Made by a program: the position numbers and the translations under genes. The notes below the pieces were generated by a model. The model saw nothing but the letters and a program-made list of their open reading frames with translations. It was not told where the DNA came from and searched no databases. Shown here piece by piece: positions 41,616-51,525 of a DNA stretch of 64,000 nucleotides. Within the stretch, counting starts at the first letter, position 1. Each line of letters begins with the position of its first letter. The stretch comes from Euptelea pleiosperma (lineage: Eukaryota; Streptophyta; Magnoliopsida; Ranunculales; Eupteleaceae): the NCBI GenBank assembly GCA_035048495.1, contig CM068553.1, positions 13,765,190 through 13,829,189 of the forward strand. Reading direction: 5' to 3'.

Positions 41616-42193
41616 GGTAATCCCAAAAAATGTAACTAAACACCCTTTGAAAGGGCGTTTCTCAAAAGAATGATTGAAAAAGCTGAAAAGGCTGACAAAC
41701 GCCCTTTTAAAGGGCGTCTCCCATAGAGGAGTAAAACTTTTGTCTCAATACGAGCCACATGGCACACTCTTAGTGGATGTTGACCGTATGGATGTTTGAT
41801 CAGTCCCTTGATGGACCTGCAGTCCAAAAATCAGCCTGATTAATAATTTACAACCTTTGGATCTTTGCACTCAAATAATGCTCAAATTCTTACGATGAAA
41901 ATCAACCCATTAAAATAACTTCAATCCAACGCTTATAAACCACTAATCATGTGCTCTTTTTTGGTGTGTAGGCCTTCCTAGTGATTTGCCAAACATCCAT
42001 ACGGTTATCGTCCGATAAGAGTGTGCCATGTAGCTCGTATCGGGACAAAAGTTTTACTCCTCTATGGGCAAACGCCCTTTTAAAGGGCGTTTGTCAGCCT
42101 TTTCAGTTTTCTACTTTTATCCAAAGAAACAGTCGGTCCTTTTATATCTGTCAGGGAGAAACGGGCGTTTGGTTATTTTTCTTGGGAATCTCA
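41616..42193. mobile_element. Large foldback around a family P MITE
   Basis: An inner MITE 41729-42059 has GAGTAAAACTTTTGTC ends. The flanks are inverted, not direct, copies: CTGAAAAGGCTGACAAACGC on the left equals the complement of the right flank, as do ACGCCCTTTTAAAGGGCGT and CCATAGAG. The whole 580 bp can fold as one long hairpin. Outer arms read TAATCCCAAAAAATGTAACT and its near complement. Confidence 0.8.
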
Positions 42194-42306
42194 GAAACTT
42201 ATTTTTGTTTTTGCACATAAATTAAAATTTGTTTTCTTTTTAAAAATTTTCCGTAAAAAAAAATAAAAATAAAAGGTAAGTTTAAATCTCCCCAAACAAA
42301 AATTCC

Positions 42307-42719
42307 GAGTAAGACTTTGATGATAGTACGACAGGCCTGTCATCAAGGCCGATGACAGGGTGCAATAGGAGGAACGTGGCATACTCTTAGAGGACTCTGA
42401 CCGTATGGATGTTTTTCAAATCCCTGTATGGACCTACAAACAAAAAATCAGCATGATTTGTGATTTCAAACCTTTGGATCTTTGCACCTCAAATATTGGT
42501 CAATAAAGCTCAAATTTACCATGGTTTAAAATCAACCCATGAAAACAATTCCAATCCAACACCTAGAAATCCCTAATCGGGCTGATTTTAGGTTTGTAGG
42601 TCCATCTAATGATTGGCCAAACATCCATACAGCTAGAGTCCTCTAAGAGTGCTCCACGTGGCTCGTATTGTGCCCTGTCATCGGCCTTGATGACTGGGCA
42701 TGTCATCAAAGTTTTATTC
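42307..42719. mobile_element. Family P MITE with GAGTAAGACTTTGATGA ends
   Basis: Left GAGTAAGACTTTGATGATAG, then GTCATCAAGGCCGATGACAG and CTCTTAGAGGACTCTGACCG. The right complement reads GAATAAAACTTTGATGACAT, then the same inner words. About 100 bases of arm pair. Confidence 0.88.
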
Positions 42720-42801
42720 AAAAATCCCTATTCCCTGTTGAAAAAAGATGTAACAAGGCATGCCTGAAACTGTTTCAAACGTTGAAGTACGATTTTTGTT
42801 A

Positions 42802-43060
42802 CTGTCATTTGGGCCCACTGACCGCATGGATGTTTATCCCACCCCTTGGTGGATATACAGACCAAAAACCACCCAGATTGGTAATATATAACCATTAGAT
42901 TTTAACACTTTTAGCACCTTTTAAGACGATCTTATAGCCGTTGAATGCAACCATTTTCTGAGTACTAATACCAACGGCTAAAAATCATTAAACAAGCTGA
43001 TTTTGGTATGAATGTCTATTAAAGAGTGGGCTAAACATCCATGCGGTCAGTGGGCCCAGA
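42802..43060. mobile_element. Family P relative with GGGCCCACTGACCG ends
   Basis: GGGCCCACTGACCGCATGGA and the complement TGGGCCCACTGACCGCATGG at the right end. The centre is diverged (CACTTTTAGCACCTTTTAAG). Confidence 0.75.
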
Positions 43061-43383
43061 TGGCAGCGGTGACTACCAAAAGTGCCGCTTCCGCAAATGA
43101 AAAGATCTCAGGTATACCTTGTTACATCAGGACCCTTCCCTGTTTCAGAATCCCGCCAAGAAAAAATCTTTATCCCGCCAACTCGAGGGTAACAAAGAAA
43201 AGCTCGTGGGGAAGCTCTTCAGAAGATTTCTCTCCGGGTATTTCTCCGTTATTCCTGTGGAGGTAAGTTAAAAAAAAAAAAAAATCGGCTTACAGCTTAC
43301 CGTATGGACGTTTGGCCAGTCCCTCGATGATGACACCGGTGATAAAGGGAAGAGATTTACAGCTTACTGAGTTGAACTTCTGC
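43061..43383. other. Unclassified; possible exon and a partial MITE arm
   Basis: 43100-43265 has protein-like composition (CRIPPRKNLYPANSRVTKKS in one frame) and ends GGAGGTAAGTT, a good splice donor, but I recognise no family. 43290-43330 repeats a family P arm (TTACCGTATGGACGTTTGGC). Confidence 0.3.
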
Positions 43384-43730
43384 AATAAGCCGGTCACAAC
43401 GCACAATCCGAGTCACGTGGCACGCTCTAAGTGGAAGCTTACCGTATGGACGTTTGGCCAGTCCCTCGGTGGACCTGCAAACCTAAAATCAGCGTGATTA
43501 GTGATTTACAACCTTTGGATCTTTGCATCCAAATAACGCTCAATAATGCTCAAATTCCAACGATGAAAATCAACCCAGGAAAATAATTTCTATCCTACGC
43601 TTAGAAAATAATGATCAGGTTTAGTTTTGGGTTGTAGGTCCACCTAGTGATTGGCCAAACATCCATACGGTCAGTCTCCACTAAGAGTATGCCACGTGCT
43701 TCGTATAGTGCGTTCCCGGTCACAACGCTA
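43384..43730. mobile_element. Family P MITE
   Basis: Arms GCCGGTCACAACGCACAATC, CACGTGGCACGCTCTAAGTG and CAGTCTCCACTAAGAGTATG, CCACGTGCTTCGTATAGTGC, CCGGTCACAACGC. Confidence 0.85.
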
Positions 43731-43776
43731 GTTTTTTTTTATTTTAAACTTCCCTCTTTAGCTTTTTTTTTTTTTT

Positions 43777-44650
43777 TAACTTACCGGTTAACCAGAGGAG
43801 GAGACGAGTTTGGAGCCTAGTTAGCAATTCTGTGTACTATATGCGTATTATACCCGAATAGTAAGTTTTTTTGAGAAAACGTTTATACATTGAATTGTAC
43901 GAATTATATTCCGTTTTTTCTCTAAAACCGATTAAAACCCGTATTTCTGTGTTTTTCAATAAAACTTTCCAATAATTCTTTAAATTCAACATGTGCGGGG
44001 AAAAGTCCATTGGCACATTCTTAGATATCAATGTCCCGACTCTCTTTTTATTGTTTGGATCTCCAATCTTAGTTCAAAATCAGTTTGATTGGTGATTTTT
44101 AGCCCTTGGATCTTTGTACCCACCCCCAAATAATGATCCAACCCATAGTTGAAAAATCAACCCATGAAAAAGACTAAAATGTGACGGATATAAAGTACTA
44201 ATCATACTAATATTTGGTCTGTATGTCCACTTAGGGATGGGCCTAACATCCATATCAATGGTTGTAAAAGTGTTTCATGTGAGAATTTTTTTTATCTAGA
44301 TGATTTTTATCCCGAGCCTAGCTGCACCTAAAAATAGACCATATATACATATATACACAAGAATTTTTGGTGACGGACTCTTTAGACTAAATTGTATTAT
44401 ACACGAATTATTTTCAAACTGCTTTTTTCCCGTTTCCCCGTTTAGTTGACCCTTTTTTTTACCGTATTACAAAATTTTCTGAACGGATTATATTCGTACT
44501 ATTCCGTCCCCAAATTTTTCCGTATGCCAAATTGCTAACTAGGGTTTGGAGTGGCTCGTGCCGATATGACTTGTCACCGTACAGTGGACACGTGTCCAAC
44601 AGCTTGTGTACCAGACCAATGGTGGTCAGGTAAGTTTTACTCCAAACCGC
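43777..44650. mobile_element. Foldback element containing a diverged family P MITE
   Basis: Left AACTTACCGGTTAACCAGAGG and GTTTGGAGCCTAGTTAGCAA. Right GCTAACTAGGGTTTGGAG... GTGGTCAGGTAAGTTTTACTC, which is its inverted counterpart. A related right-arm sequence in opposite orientation lies at 41465-41575 (GAGTAAAACTTACCGGAC, CCAGTGGTCTGG). The MITE at 44005-44285 occupies the loop. Confidence 0.6.
44005..44285. mobile_element. Diverged family P MITE
   Basis: TTGGCACATTCTTAGATATC, CTCCAATCTTAGTTCAAAAT, AATGATCCAACCCATAGTTG and CTGTATGTCCACTTAGGGAT keep family order. The arms pair poorly. Confidence 0.6.
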
Positions 44651-44655
44651 TGAAC

Positions 44656-45061
44656 GAGTAAAACTTGAGTCACAAGAAATTGTGACGGAAGCCGGTCGCA
44701 GCACTCAATACGAGCCACGTGGCACACGATCAGAGGGCGCTGACCGTATGGATGTTTGGACAGTTGCTCGATGGATCTACAAACCAAAATTCAGCCTGAT
44801 TAGTGGTTTACAACTTTTGAAGTTTTGCACCCAAATAACGCTCAATAATGCTAAAATTCCTACCGTTAAAATCAACCCAAGAAAATAACTTCAATAGAAT
44901 TGGTTAGAAATCATTAATCAGGCTAATTTTTTGTGTACCAGTTTATCGAGGGACTGGCCAAACATCCATACGGTCAGCGCACTCTGATTGTGTGCCACGT
45001 AGCTCGTATTGAGTGCTGTGACAGGCTTCCGTCACAACATCTTGTGACCCAAGTTTTACTC
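44656..45061. mobile_element. Family P MITE with GAGTAAAACTT ends, upstream of small-gene copy 3
   Basis: Left GAGTAAAACTTGAGTCACAA then TGTGACGGAAGCC and AATACGAGCCACGTGGCACA. Right complement GAGTAAAACTTGGGTCACAA, GACGGAAGCCTGTCACAGCA. Arms exceed 100 bases. The candidate target duplication is weak (CCGCTGAAC against TCTATTGAA). Confidence 0.9.
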
Positions 45062-45093
45062 TCTATTGAACGGTCCTTCGGTTTCTCACCAAA

Positions 45094-45264
45094 GAGTAAA
45101 ACTTCTATCACACGAAATTGTAAATCACACAATCACAAGCCAATGAGTTCTCGGCACGTACACAATTGCTTTTGCAAATCGCTTTTGCTTTTAGGTGTAC
45201 GTGCCGACAACTCATTGGCTGTGTTTGTGTGATTTGCAATCCCATTGTGACAGAAGTTTTACTC
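45094..45264. mobile_element. Family K MITE upstream of small-gene copy 3
   Basis: A 171-bp copy with GAGTAAAACTTCTATCACAC and AAGTTTTACTC ends, flanked by CTCACCAAA (45085-45093) and CTCACCGAA (45265-45273), 8 of 9. It lies 200 bases before the start codon. Confidence 0.92.
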
Positions 45265-45464
45265 CTCACCGAACAATTCTGGAGGATCATCCAACGGCCA
45301 TCATTTTCCAAAGAAAAGAGAGATCATGTCAGATGTCAAAAGAAAGGTCTCTTAAAGAACAGTATCTATCGCCCTTTTCCGTTCAATGTGCTCCTGAAAA
45401 AGAGTAGTGGACGCTAGACCCTTCAATTCCAAATTTCCAAGTCTCTTTGGCTCTCCGAAGGACG

Positions 45465-45806
45465 ATGGGGGTGCAGTTGGTGGCACTAGCCAATCTCAAG
45501 CTCAAGCTCTTAGCTACCACCCATGGCTCCAGTCCGTTGGTCACCGCCCTGTTGTTCCCCTTCGCTCTGAAGATCCCTTTCAGTAGACACATGGGTAGAG
45601 CCTACACCAATGTCGTCGCCGCTTCAAGATTTTTCTTTTTTCAATTGAGTCGGATAGTATTCGATGACGAACCGGCTACAAACAATGGCAGGAGATGGGA
45701 GAGAGCCCTACGGCTGGTTTGTGAGAGGGTGACCAACACTCGACGGTCGTCGACCACGCAATCCGATGAAGGTAGCCTGCATGCCCTCTCCATGCTTGCA
45801 CTATAG
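45465..45806 (+). CDS. Small-gene family, copy 3, 113 residues, function unknown
   Basis: An intact frame from the ATG at 45465, chosen because the other copies start at the same codon; an in-frame TTG 18 bases upstream is not a likely eukaryotic start. The protein begins MGVQLVALANLKLKLLATTH, contains PLVTALLFPFALKIPFSRHM, the FFFFQLSRIVF hydrophobic run, GRRWERALRLVCERVTNTRR and SLHALSMLAL. It is about 87% identical to copy 1 by eye. Its upstream sequence differs from copies 1 and 2 beyond about 120 bases and is occupied by two MITEs, so regulation may differ. The 3' flank (to about 46200) matches the other copies. Not recognised as any known family. Confidence 0.62.
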   Translation: MGVQLVALANLKLKLLATTHGSSPLVTALLFPFALKIPFSRHMGRAYTNVVAASRFFFFQLSRIVFDDEPATNNGRRWERALRLVCERVTNTRRSSTTQSDEGSLHALSMLAL

Positions 45807-46200
45807 GCACATCTCTCCCTTCCTCCATAATCTAGATGATGGTGTGCATCTATGCCTTGCCTATTCGTTTTGAGGTTTATTGCTACAGTGAGCATTGAAA
45901 CAAGGTTACGATTGGATTTGCTTCTTAGGTTTTTTTCTTAAGCTTCATGACTGTATATGATTTTCTATAGGTGTTCTGTTATCTGTGTTGCAAAGTTCAG
46001 TTTTTGGTGTTCAATCTGGAGTAAAACTTCAATCTCATGTCGCTAAAGAAACTGCGAAAAGTTTGAATTGCTTCTTCTGTCCTTTGAAGTTCTGAGCTGA
46101 ACCCATCTTTAATGAGCAAAAGTACGAACATTTACTTTTCACCGGCACCACCAACAACAAAAGCTATAATTAAAAGAATTTAGAGTCCCACTTGGTTGGA
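45807..46200 (+). other. Conserved 3' flank of small-gene copy 3
   Basis: GCACATCTCTCCCTTCC, GTGTGCATCTATGC, TTATCTGTGTTGCAAAG, CCCATCTTTAATGAG, CACCAACAACAAAAGCTATAAT and AGTCCCACTTGG match the flanks of the other copies. A lone GGAGTAAAACTTCAATC lies at about 46018. Confidence 0.55.
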
Positions 46201-49151
46201 CCAAAGGAAAAAAAACAGTCCACCGCACATCTGGTTAGGCCGAATATTCAAATGTTAAAAATTGAGTTCTTTAAATATATTAAAAAAAAATTAAAACTCT
46301 AAATTTTTTTTTTCTAAAGAAACATTGATTTTGCTTGTAAAAAAATTAAGTTTTTAAAATATCATTATACAAATAAAAAGAAATATACCCCACAAAAATA
46401 TTTTTTTAAAAGAAAAATTAATTACTGAGAACAAAACCATTAAAGTTAAGTTGAATCATATGATTGAAAAAAAAATTAATTTTTTTAATATCTAGGTCCA
46501 TCACAACTATTCATATTTATGTAAGGAACAAAACCTATGCGATTCTCGGATGAATTATAATATTTAACCCATCAAAAAATATCTGTTGACTCCCCTGCTT
46601 TCAACTTCTCTATTTCCCTTTCAATTCTAATTGCGTAAATAAAATAATATTTTTTCTTCCAATTCCTTCTTTATTCTCTTCTAATTCTGATGGTGAAAAT
46701 AAAAATAATAATTCATAGAAAAATTATGAAAAAACATAAAGAAATCGAGACAAAAGCCTCCACTACAAAAAAAAAAAATCTTAAACAAACATAATTTCAC
46801 AATATATATATATATATATATCCATGTGCATGGCAAAGAATTTCTCAGGAGAAATATTTCTTTATTTATCATGACCGTCTTTTTTCTCGACGTTTCTGAC
46901 ATTTTCCTTATTCGATTCTCTTTGTAATCCAAAAATGCTAGAACGTGATTAACACCTGAGGACGCCGGATCTTTAACAAAACGAACAAGAAGATGCCAAA
47001 ACCTTAGAACACGAAAGAAGCATAATTAGTATTCATCAACTAACCTTATTGAATCTGAAACTAACCTTCGGTGGCTGCAATGGTTTCTCCCTCTCATTGC
47101 AAAATCAATTAAATATTTTATTTTCTATAAAAAAAAATAGGATGCAAGACAAAGTGGAAGAGCATAATAACAGAAATATTTTTGAAATAAGAATAGTTGT
47201 AAGAAAATGACGAACCATTTAAGAAAGAGGGGAAATTTTAAGAATATTTATTGAAGAGATTAGATGAGAGTGGGAGGAACACAATGACAAAGATATTTAG
47301 GAAAGAGAAAACGTTTAAAGACAATGAGAAACGTTTTAAAAAGATGAGACATTTTAAGAATATTTATTGCAAAACTAGGAATGAAACAATGTAAAAGAGT
47401 AAAGAAAAAATAAGAATTTAAAAAATATTTATCGCAGAGATTTTAAGAATTGTAACGGTTATCAAAAACAAAATGAAAAATAAATGGAGAGAGAGAGTGA
47501 GAGACGTTTTGAGAAATAAGCATATTAAAAACAGGGGTACTTTTGAAAAAAGTGTAAGATTTTGACTATAGGAGAAAAATGTAAAAAAATATAATGAAAT
47601 AAAAAATTGAAGAAAATTGGAAGACATAGTTTTGAAAAAAATGAGATTTTTGAATTGTACCTTTTTGATCTATGCGTCTCAATTTTTAAAATGAACTTTT
47701 TTTTTTTTGCACATTTTGTAAGAGTGGAAAGCTAGATCATTTTGAAAATCTAAGTGTCATTTTATAAAAAACATGATCGTACATTTAAAGAAAGTTGAGA
47801 CTTTTTAAGAAATAGAGATGCATTAGTAAATGAGGATAGGAAGTAAAACGTTTATTTTTTAAATGATAGAATCTTTTTATCTTCTTTTTATTTCAAAATA
47901 AGAAAGAGGTTTATTTGGTAAGATGATTTATATTGAAATAATGGATTTATGGAAAGGAGAGTCGTAGGAATCAAAGTTACTAAAATAAGGAAATTAATTT
48001 ATGAAAATGGAGTCTTATAAATGAAAGTTAATTAAAAAAAGAAATATATTTCTCGAAAAGAGAGTGGTAGGAATGAAATGTACTAAATTAATGTCACACA
48101 TTTTATTTCAGTATGAAATTTAATAATTAATTGGGGGTATATTCGTATGAAATTAATGAGGAGTATTTTCAGAAAAATTGATGGAAGAAAGATTGTGGAA
48201 GCGCCACATCAGCATTTTATAAAAATGTGATCGTATATACATTTAAAAAAAGTTAGGACTTTTTAAGAAATAGCGATGCATTAGTAAATGAGGATATGAA
48301 TGAAACGTTTATTTTTTGGATGATAGAATCTTTCTATTTTCTTTTTATTTCAAAATAAGGAAGAGGTTTATTTGCTAAGATGATTTATATTGAAATAATA
48401 GATTTATGGAAAGGAGAGTCATAGGAATCAAAGTTGCTAAAATAAGGAAATTGATTTATGAAAATGGAGTCTTAGAAATAAAAGTTAATAAAATAAGAAA
48501 ATATATTTATCGAAAGGAGAGTGGTAGGAATTAAATGTATACTAAATTAATGCTAGACATTTTATTTTTGTATAGAATTTAATAATTAATTGGGGGTATA
48601 TTCGTATGAAATTAATGGGGGATATTTTCGAAAAAATCGATGGAAAAAAGATTGTGGGAGCGCTACCTCAGCATTTTATAAAAATGTGACCGTACATTTA
48701 ATGAAAATTAAGACTTTTTTAAGAAATAGCGCTACATTAGTAAACGAGGATAATAATGAAACGTTTATTTTTTGGATGATAGAATCTTTCTATCTTCTTT
48801 TTATTTCAAAATAAAGAAAAAGTTTATTTGGTAAGATGATTTATATTGAAATAATGGATTTATGGAAAGAAGAGTCGTAGGAATCAAAGTTACTAAAATA
48901 TGAAAATTGATTTATGGAAATGGAGTCTTATATATGAAAGTCAATAAAATAAGGAAATATATTTCTCGAAAGAAGAGTAGTAAGAATGAAATGTACTAAA
49001 TTAATGCTAGACATTTTATTTATGTATAGAATTTAATAATTAATTAGGAGTATATTCGTATGAAATTAATGGGGAGCATTTTCAAAAAAATCGATGGAAA
49101 AAAGATTGTGGGAGCTAGCGCCACCTCAGCAGTGTCGAGCTTTAGTATAGA
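46201..49151 (-). mobile_element. Helitron with internal tandem repeats, 3' end unresolved
   Basis: On the minus strand the 5' end at 49151 reads TCTATACTAAAGCTCGACAC, then CTGAGGTGGC, followed by a T-side flank. The body is A-rich and shares CTTTTTGATCT and TTTTGTAAGAG words with the Helitron-related block at 35.8-36.5 kb. I could not find a hairpin-CTAG 3' end, so the left limit is a guess set by the end of the small-gene flank. Confidence 0.55.
47750..49110. repeat. Three-copy tandem repeat, period about 457 bp
   Basis: AAGATTGTGG-AGCGC followed by CATTTTATAAAAATGTGA marks junctions at about 48191, 48648 and 49105. Between them TCGTAGGAATCAAAGTTACT, TTAATAATTAATTGGGGGTA and GGATGATAGAATCTTTCTAT recur in order. 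Confidence 0.88.
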
Positions 49152-49183
49152 TAATAGATATGGGCTGTGATAGAATGACTCAC

Positions 49184-49318
49184 CCCCATCTTCCTCATAT
49201 CTTGCTCATCCCACGTGGCATGAATCACTGAACCTGCACTCAAGAATAATAATGCTTTGAAAAATGCGTGATTCATTAAGTGAAAGGTCTCATCGTAGTC
49301 CACTCCATACTCTTGAGT
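49184..49318 (-). pseudogene. nad5: Copia RT scrap fused to a mitochondrial nad5 fragment
   Basis: One open minus-strand frame reads [11 protein letters not shown], a copia reverse transcriptase motif, then continues without a break as [20 protein letters not shown] and [13 protein letters not shown]. The second part is the conserved transmembrane block of plant mitochondrial NADH dehydrogenase subunit 5 (usual form [19 protein letters not shown]). About 95 bases derive from nad5 and 36 from copia. It is too short to function. The rest of complex I subunit 5 is absent. Plastid ndhF is a less likely source because the NHAFF and MRKMG wording is mitochondrial. Confidence 0.85.
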
Positions 49319-51268
49319 AGGGTTGCAACTCGAGCGGGTTGGGTCGGGTTGGGGGTCATCCCGAGCCCAACCCGACATTCAAGCCTCTAAGCTCAAGCCC
49401 GAGCCCGAGCCCATCCCGATCGGGTTAGTCGGGTTGATCGGGTTGGTGGTTTTCTAAAGAGAGATGAAGCTAATTACATTCTCCCTGAAAGGTCTCTAGT
49501 TGGAGACTCCCACTTGCCCGATTTTCTTGTCTAGATCATTCTTAGTCGCAATTAAGGGCCTCCTTCTACAAGTACCTTCGATACTTATACCTACAAATAG
49601 GCCTGTCAATGGATAGTCGAAAATCTGAATCCGATTCGAATTCGTATTCAAAATTTCGGATAATATCCAAAAAATTCAGATATTGGATTCAAATTCGGAT
49701 ATGTTTATCATATACGAATATATTTCGGATACGGATATGGATATTGAAATATCCAAATCAATAATATCCGATCCGGTTAGAGAATGTAGGGTTATTTTAG
49801 TCTTTTCATATGGTTATACAACAAACCCTGTTTTGTTCTCATTATATGACTCCTCTCCTCCCCATCCTTTTCTTCTAAAACCCTAACCCTAACTCTCCCC
49901 CTTCTCTCTCTCTTTCTCTCTAATCTCCTTTGCCATTGCCGGTGATCTCGGCATCGTCGCTACTGGTGGAATCGTCATTATCGCTGTTGGAGATCTTGCC
50001 CTCGTCGCTGCCATCCGGTCTCTATTTCAATCATAGATCAAAGTTAAGAAGAGTTTGAGTTTCTACTTTACATCAGATAGCAGCCAAAGATCAGAGAGAA
50101 GGAGATAGAGGTGAGCTATTCTTTCCCTTTTCATCATTTGTTAGAATATCACACTCCTCCTCCCTTCGTTTTTCAAAGCACGAGCATGCATTGTATGGCA
50201 GCCATGTCCGATTGAGCTTTTTATTTGTTTGAATAAAATATAGAAAGAGAGAGAGTATTGGCTCTTGATCCGTGCTATAAGATGAAAGCTCAATCATGAA
50301 TGGTAGCTGTGGCTGTGACAATTCGTGAGCTTGTGCCCGATTTGGCTGTTTGCATGCACGGTGGGCACTGACTAGCCATGTCCGATCGGATTAAATTTGG
50401 ATTTCGGATAATATTTTAATTTGATTTGCTTATCGGCCGAATCGGATATTTCTGGATATCCGATAAGCAAATCAAATTCGAATTTGATTTTTTTACTTTG
50501 GAATATCCGTCGGATTCGGATTCGAATTCGGATACCACTTATTTTTTTCGAATTCGGATATCCCCTTATCCGATTCGAAAGGTATCCGTTGACAAGCCTA
50601 CCTACAAATCTAGAAGCTAAAGCCACGGACGCTGAAAATTTAAGCCAACTCAATGTGGTTGACAAGGAACTTCTGAATCCAGTATATGAAGTAGTTATAT
50701 ATAATATATACCACCGAAATGCAACAAAGCCGCCATGCCATAGCAATAACTACAGATCTGGTGAATTAGCAAGTTTATCTCAACACAAATGAGTCAAGTT
50801 AGGGTTTCTCCAAAGTGAGCTAAAGCTACAATCGTCAAACAAAAATCTTCGGAGATCCTCTCCCTTCCCATGTCCTTCATTACATCATAATTAAAGAAAG
50901 AGATCATAACAAGATCAAAATTCTTCAAGAATAGCAAAACCCAAAATTCTTCAAGGAGCTCTTGTTATTGATGGTAGCGTTGGACATGATCTATGTTGCC
51001 CCACGGAGGAATTTCATGGACGAGAGGGAGGCGTCAATGAGAAGTTGAACATCATGAAGGACAGGTGAGGGGAGGGGAGGAGAGGAGAGGAAAGAGGAGC
51101 GGTGCATTTAGGGTTTGGGAAAGGAAGAGATGCTAGTTAAGTTATTATATATAGAATCGGGCTCGGGTTGGGTTGGGTTGCCAGAGGCCTCAACCCGAGC
51201 CCAACTCGAGCCCAAAGTCGGGTTTTGCCCATCGGGCTTGGGTTGGGCCCGCCCAAGTTGCAACCCTA
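49318..51268. mobile_element. hAT-like element with GGGTTGGG-rich ends, carrying a second hAT
   Basis: Left TAGGGTTGCAACTCGAGCGG. Right complement TAGGGTTGCAACTTGGGCGG. Subterminal GGGTTGGGTCGGG repeats as in the elements at 27883 and 34011. Flanking 8-mers do not match (CTCTTGAG, TGACTCAT), so one side has been rearranged. An element of about 1 kb (49598-50600) is nested inside. Confidence 0.78.
49598..50600. mobile_element. hAT-like element with TCGGATAT-rich ends, perfect 8-bp duplication
   Basis: Ends TAGGCCTGTCAATGGATA and, as complement, TAGGCTTGTCAACGGATA. Flanks CCTACAAA at 49590-49597 and 50601-50608. Subterminal regions are dense in TCGGATAT/ATATCCGA words. The middle holds a CT-rich leader-like segment (49890-50060) but no transposase frame. 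Confidence 0.9.
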
Positions 51269-51345
51269 TGACTCATGCTATTCTTACTAATAGAATGACT
51301 AATGGACGTGGGGCCCGCATGCAGATGAAAAAAATAGTCCACCAT
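51269..51345. mobile_element. Family W MITE fragment
   Basis: CATGCTATTCTTACTAATAG, ATGACTAATGGACGTGGGGC and CCGCATGCAGATGA match one arm of the copies at 8087 and 34467. A matching start (GGGCTGTGATAGAATGACT) lies at 49162, on the other side of the hAT. Confidence 0.7.
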
Positions 51346-51525
51346 ACATGTGGTTCACGTGTGAGGGAGTGACACCATTGCACGATACTTACCAGCAAGG
51401 TTTAAAAGGGATCGTTATAATGGTATAATAGATTGGGGGCATTACCTTTTTCCGTGGTTCGCATGCTTCCAAGAGCATCCTTAGATTCGCCTCTTGTGTG
51501 TAGTCACTAAACTAGTTTGACTTGC

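Noticed and set aside
46758..46775. CACTACAAAAAA as a second CACTA end
   Set aside because: No subterminal repeats follow, and the text is within an A-rich Helitron body.
49184..49280. Plastid ndhF origin for the NADH dehydrogenase fragment
   Set aside because: [19 protein letters not shown] and EQDMRKMG fit mitochondrial nad5 better than ndhF wording.
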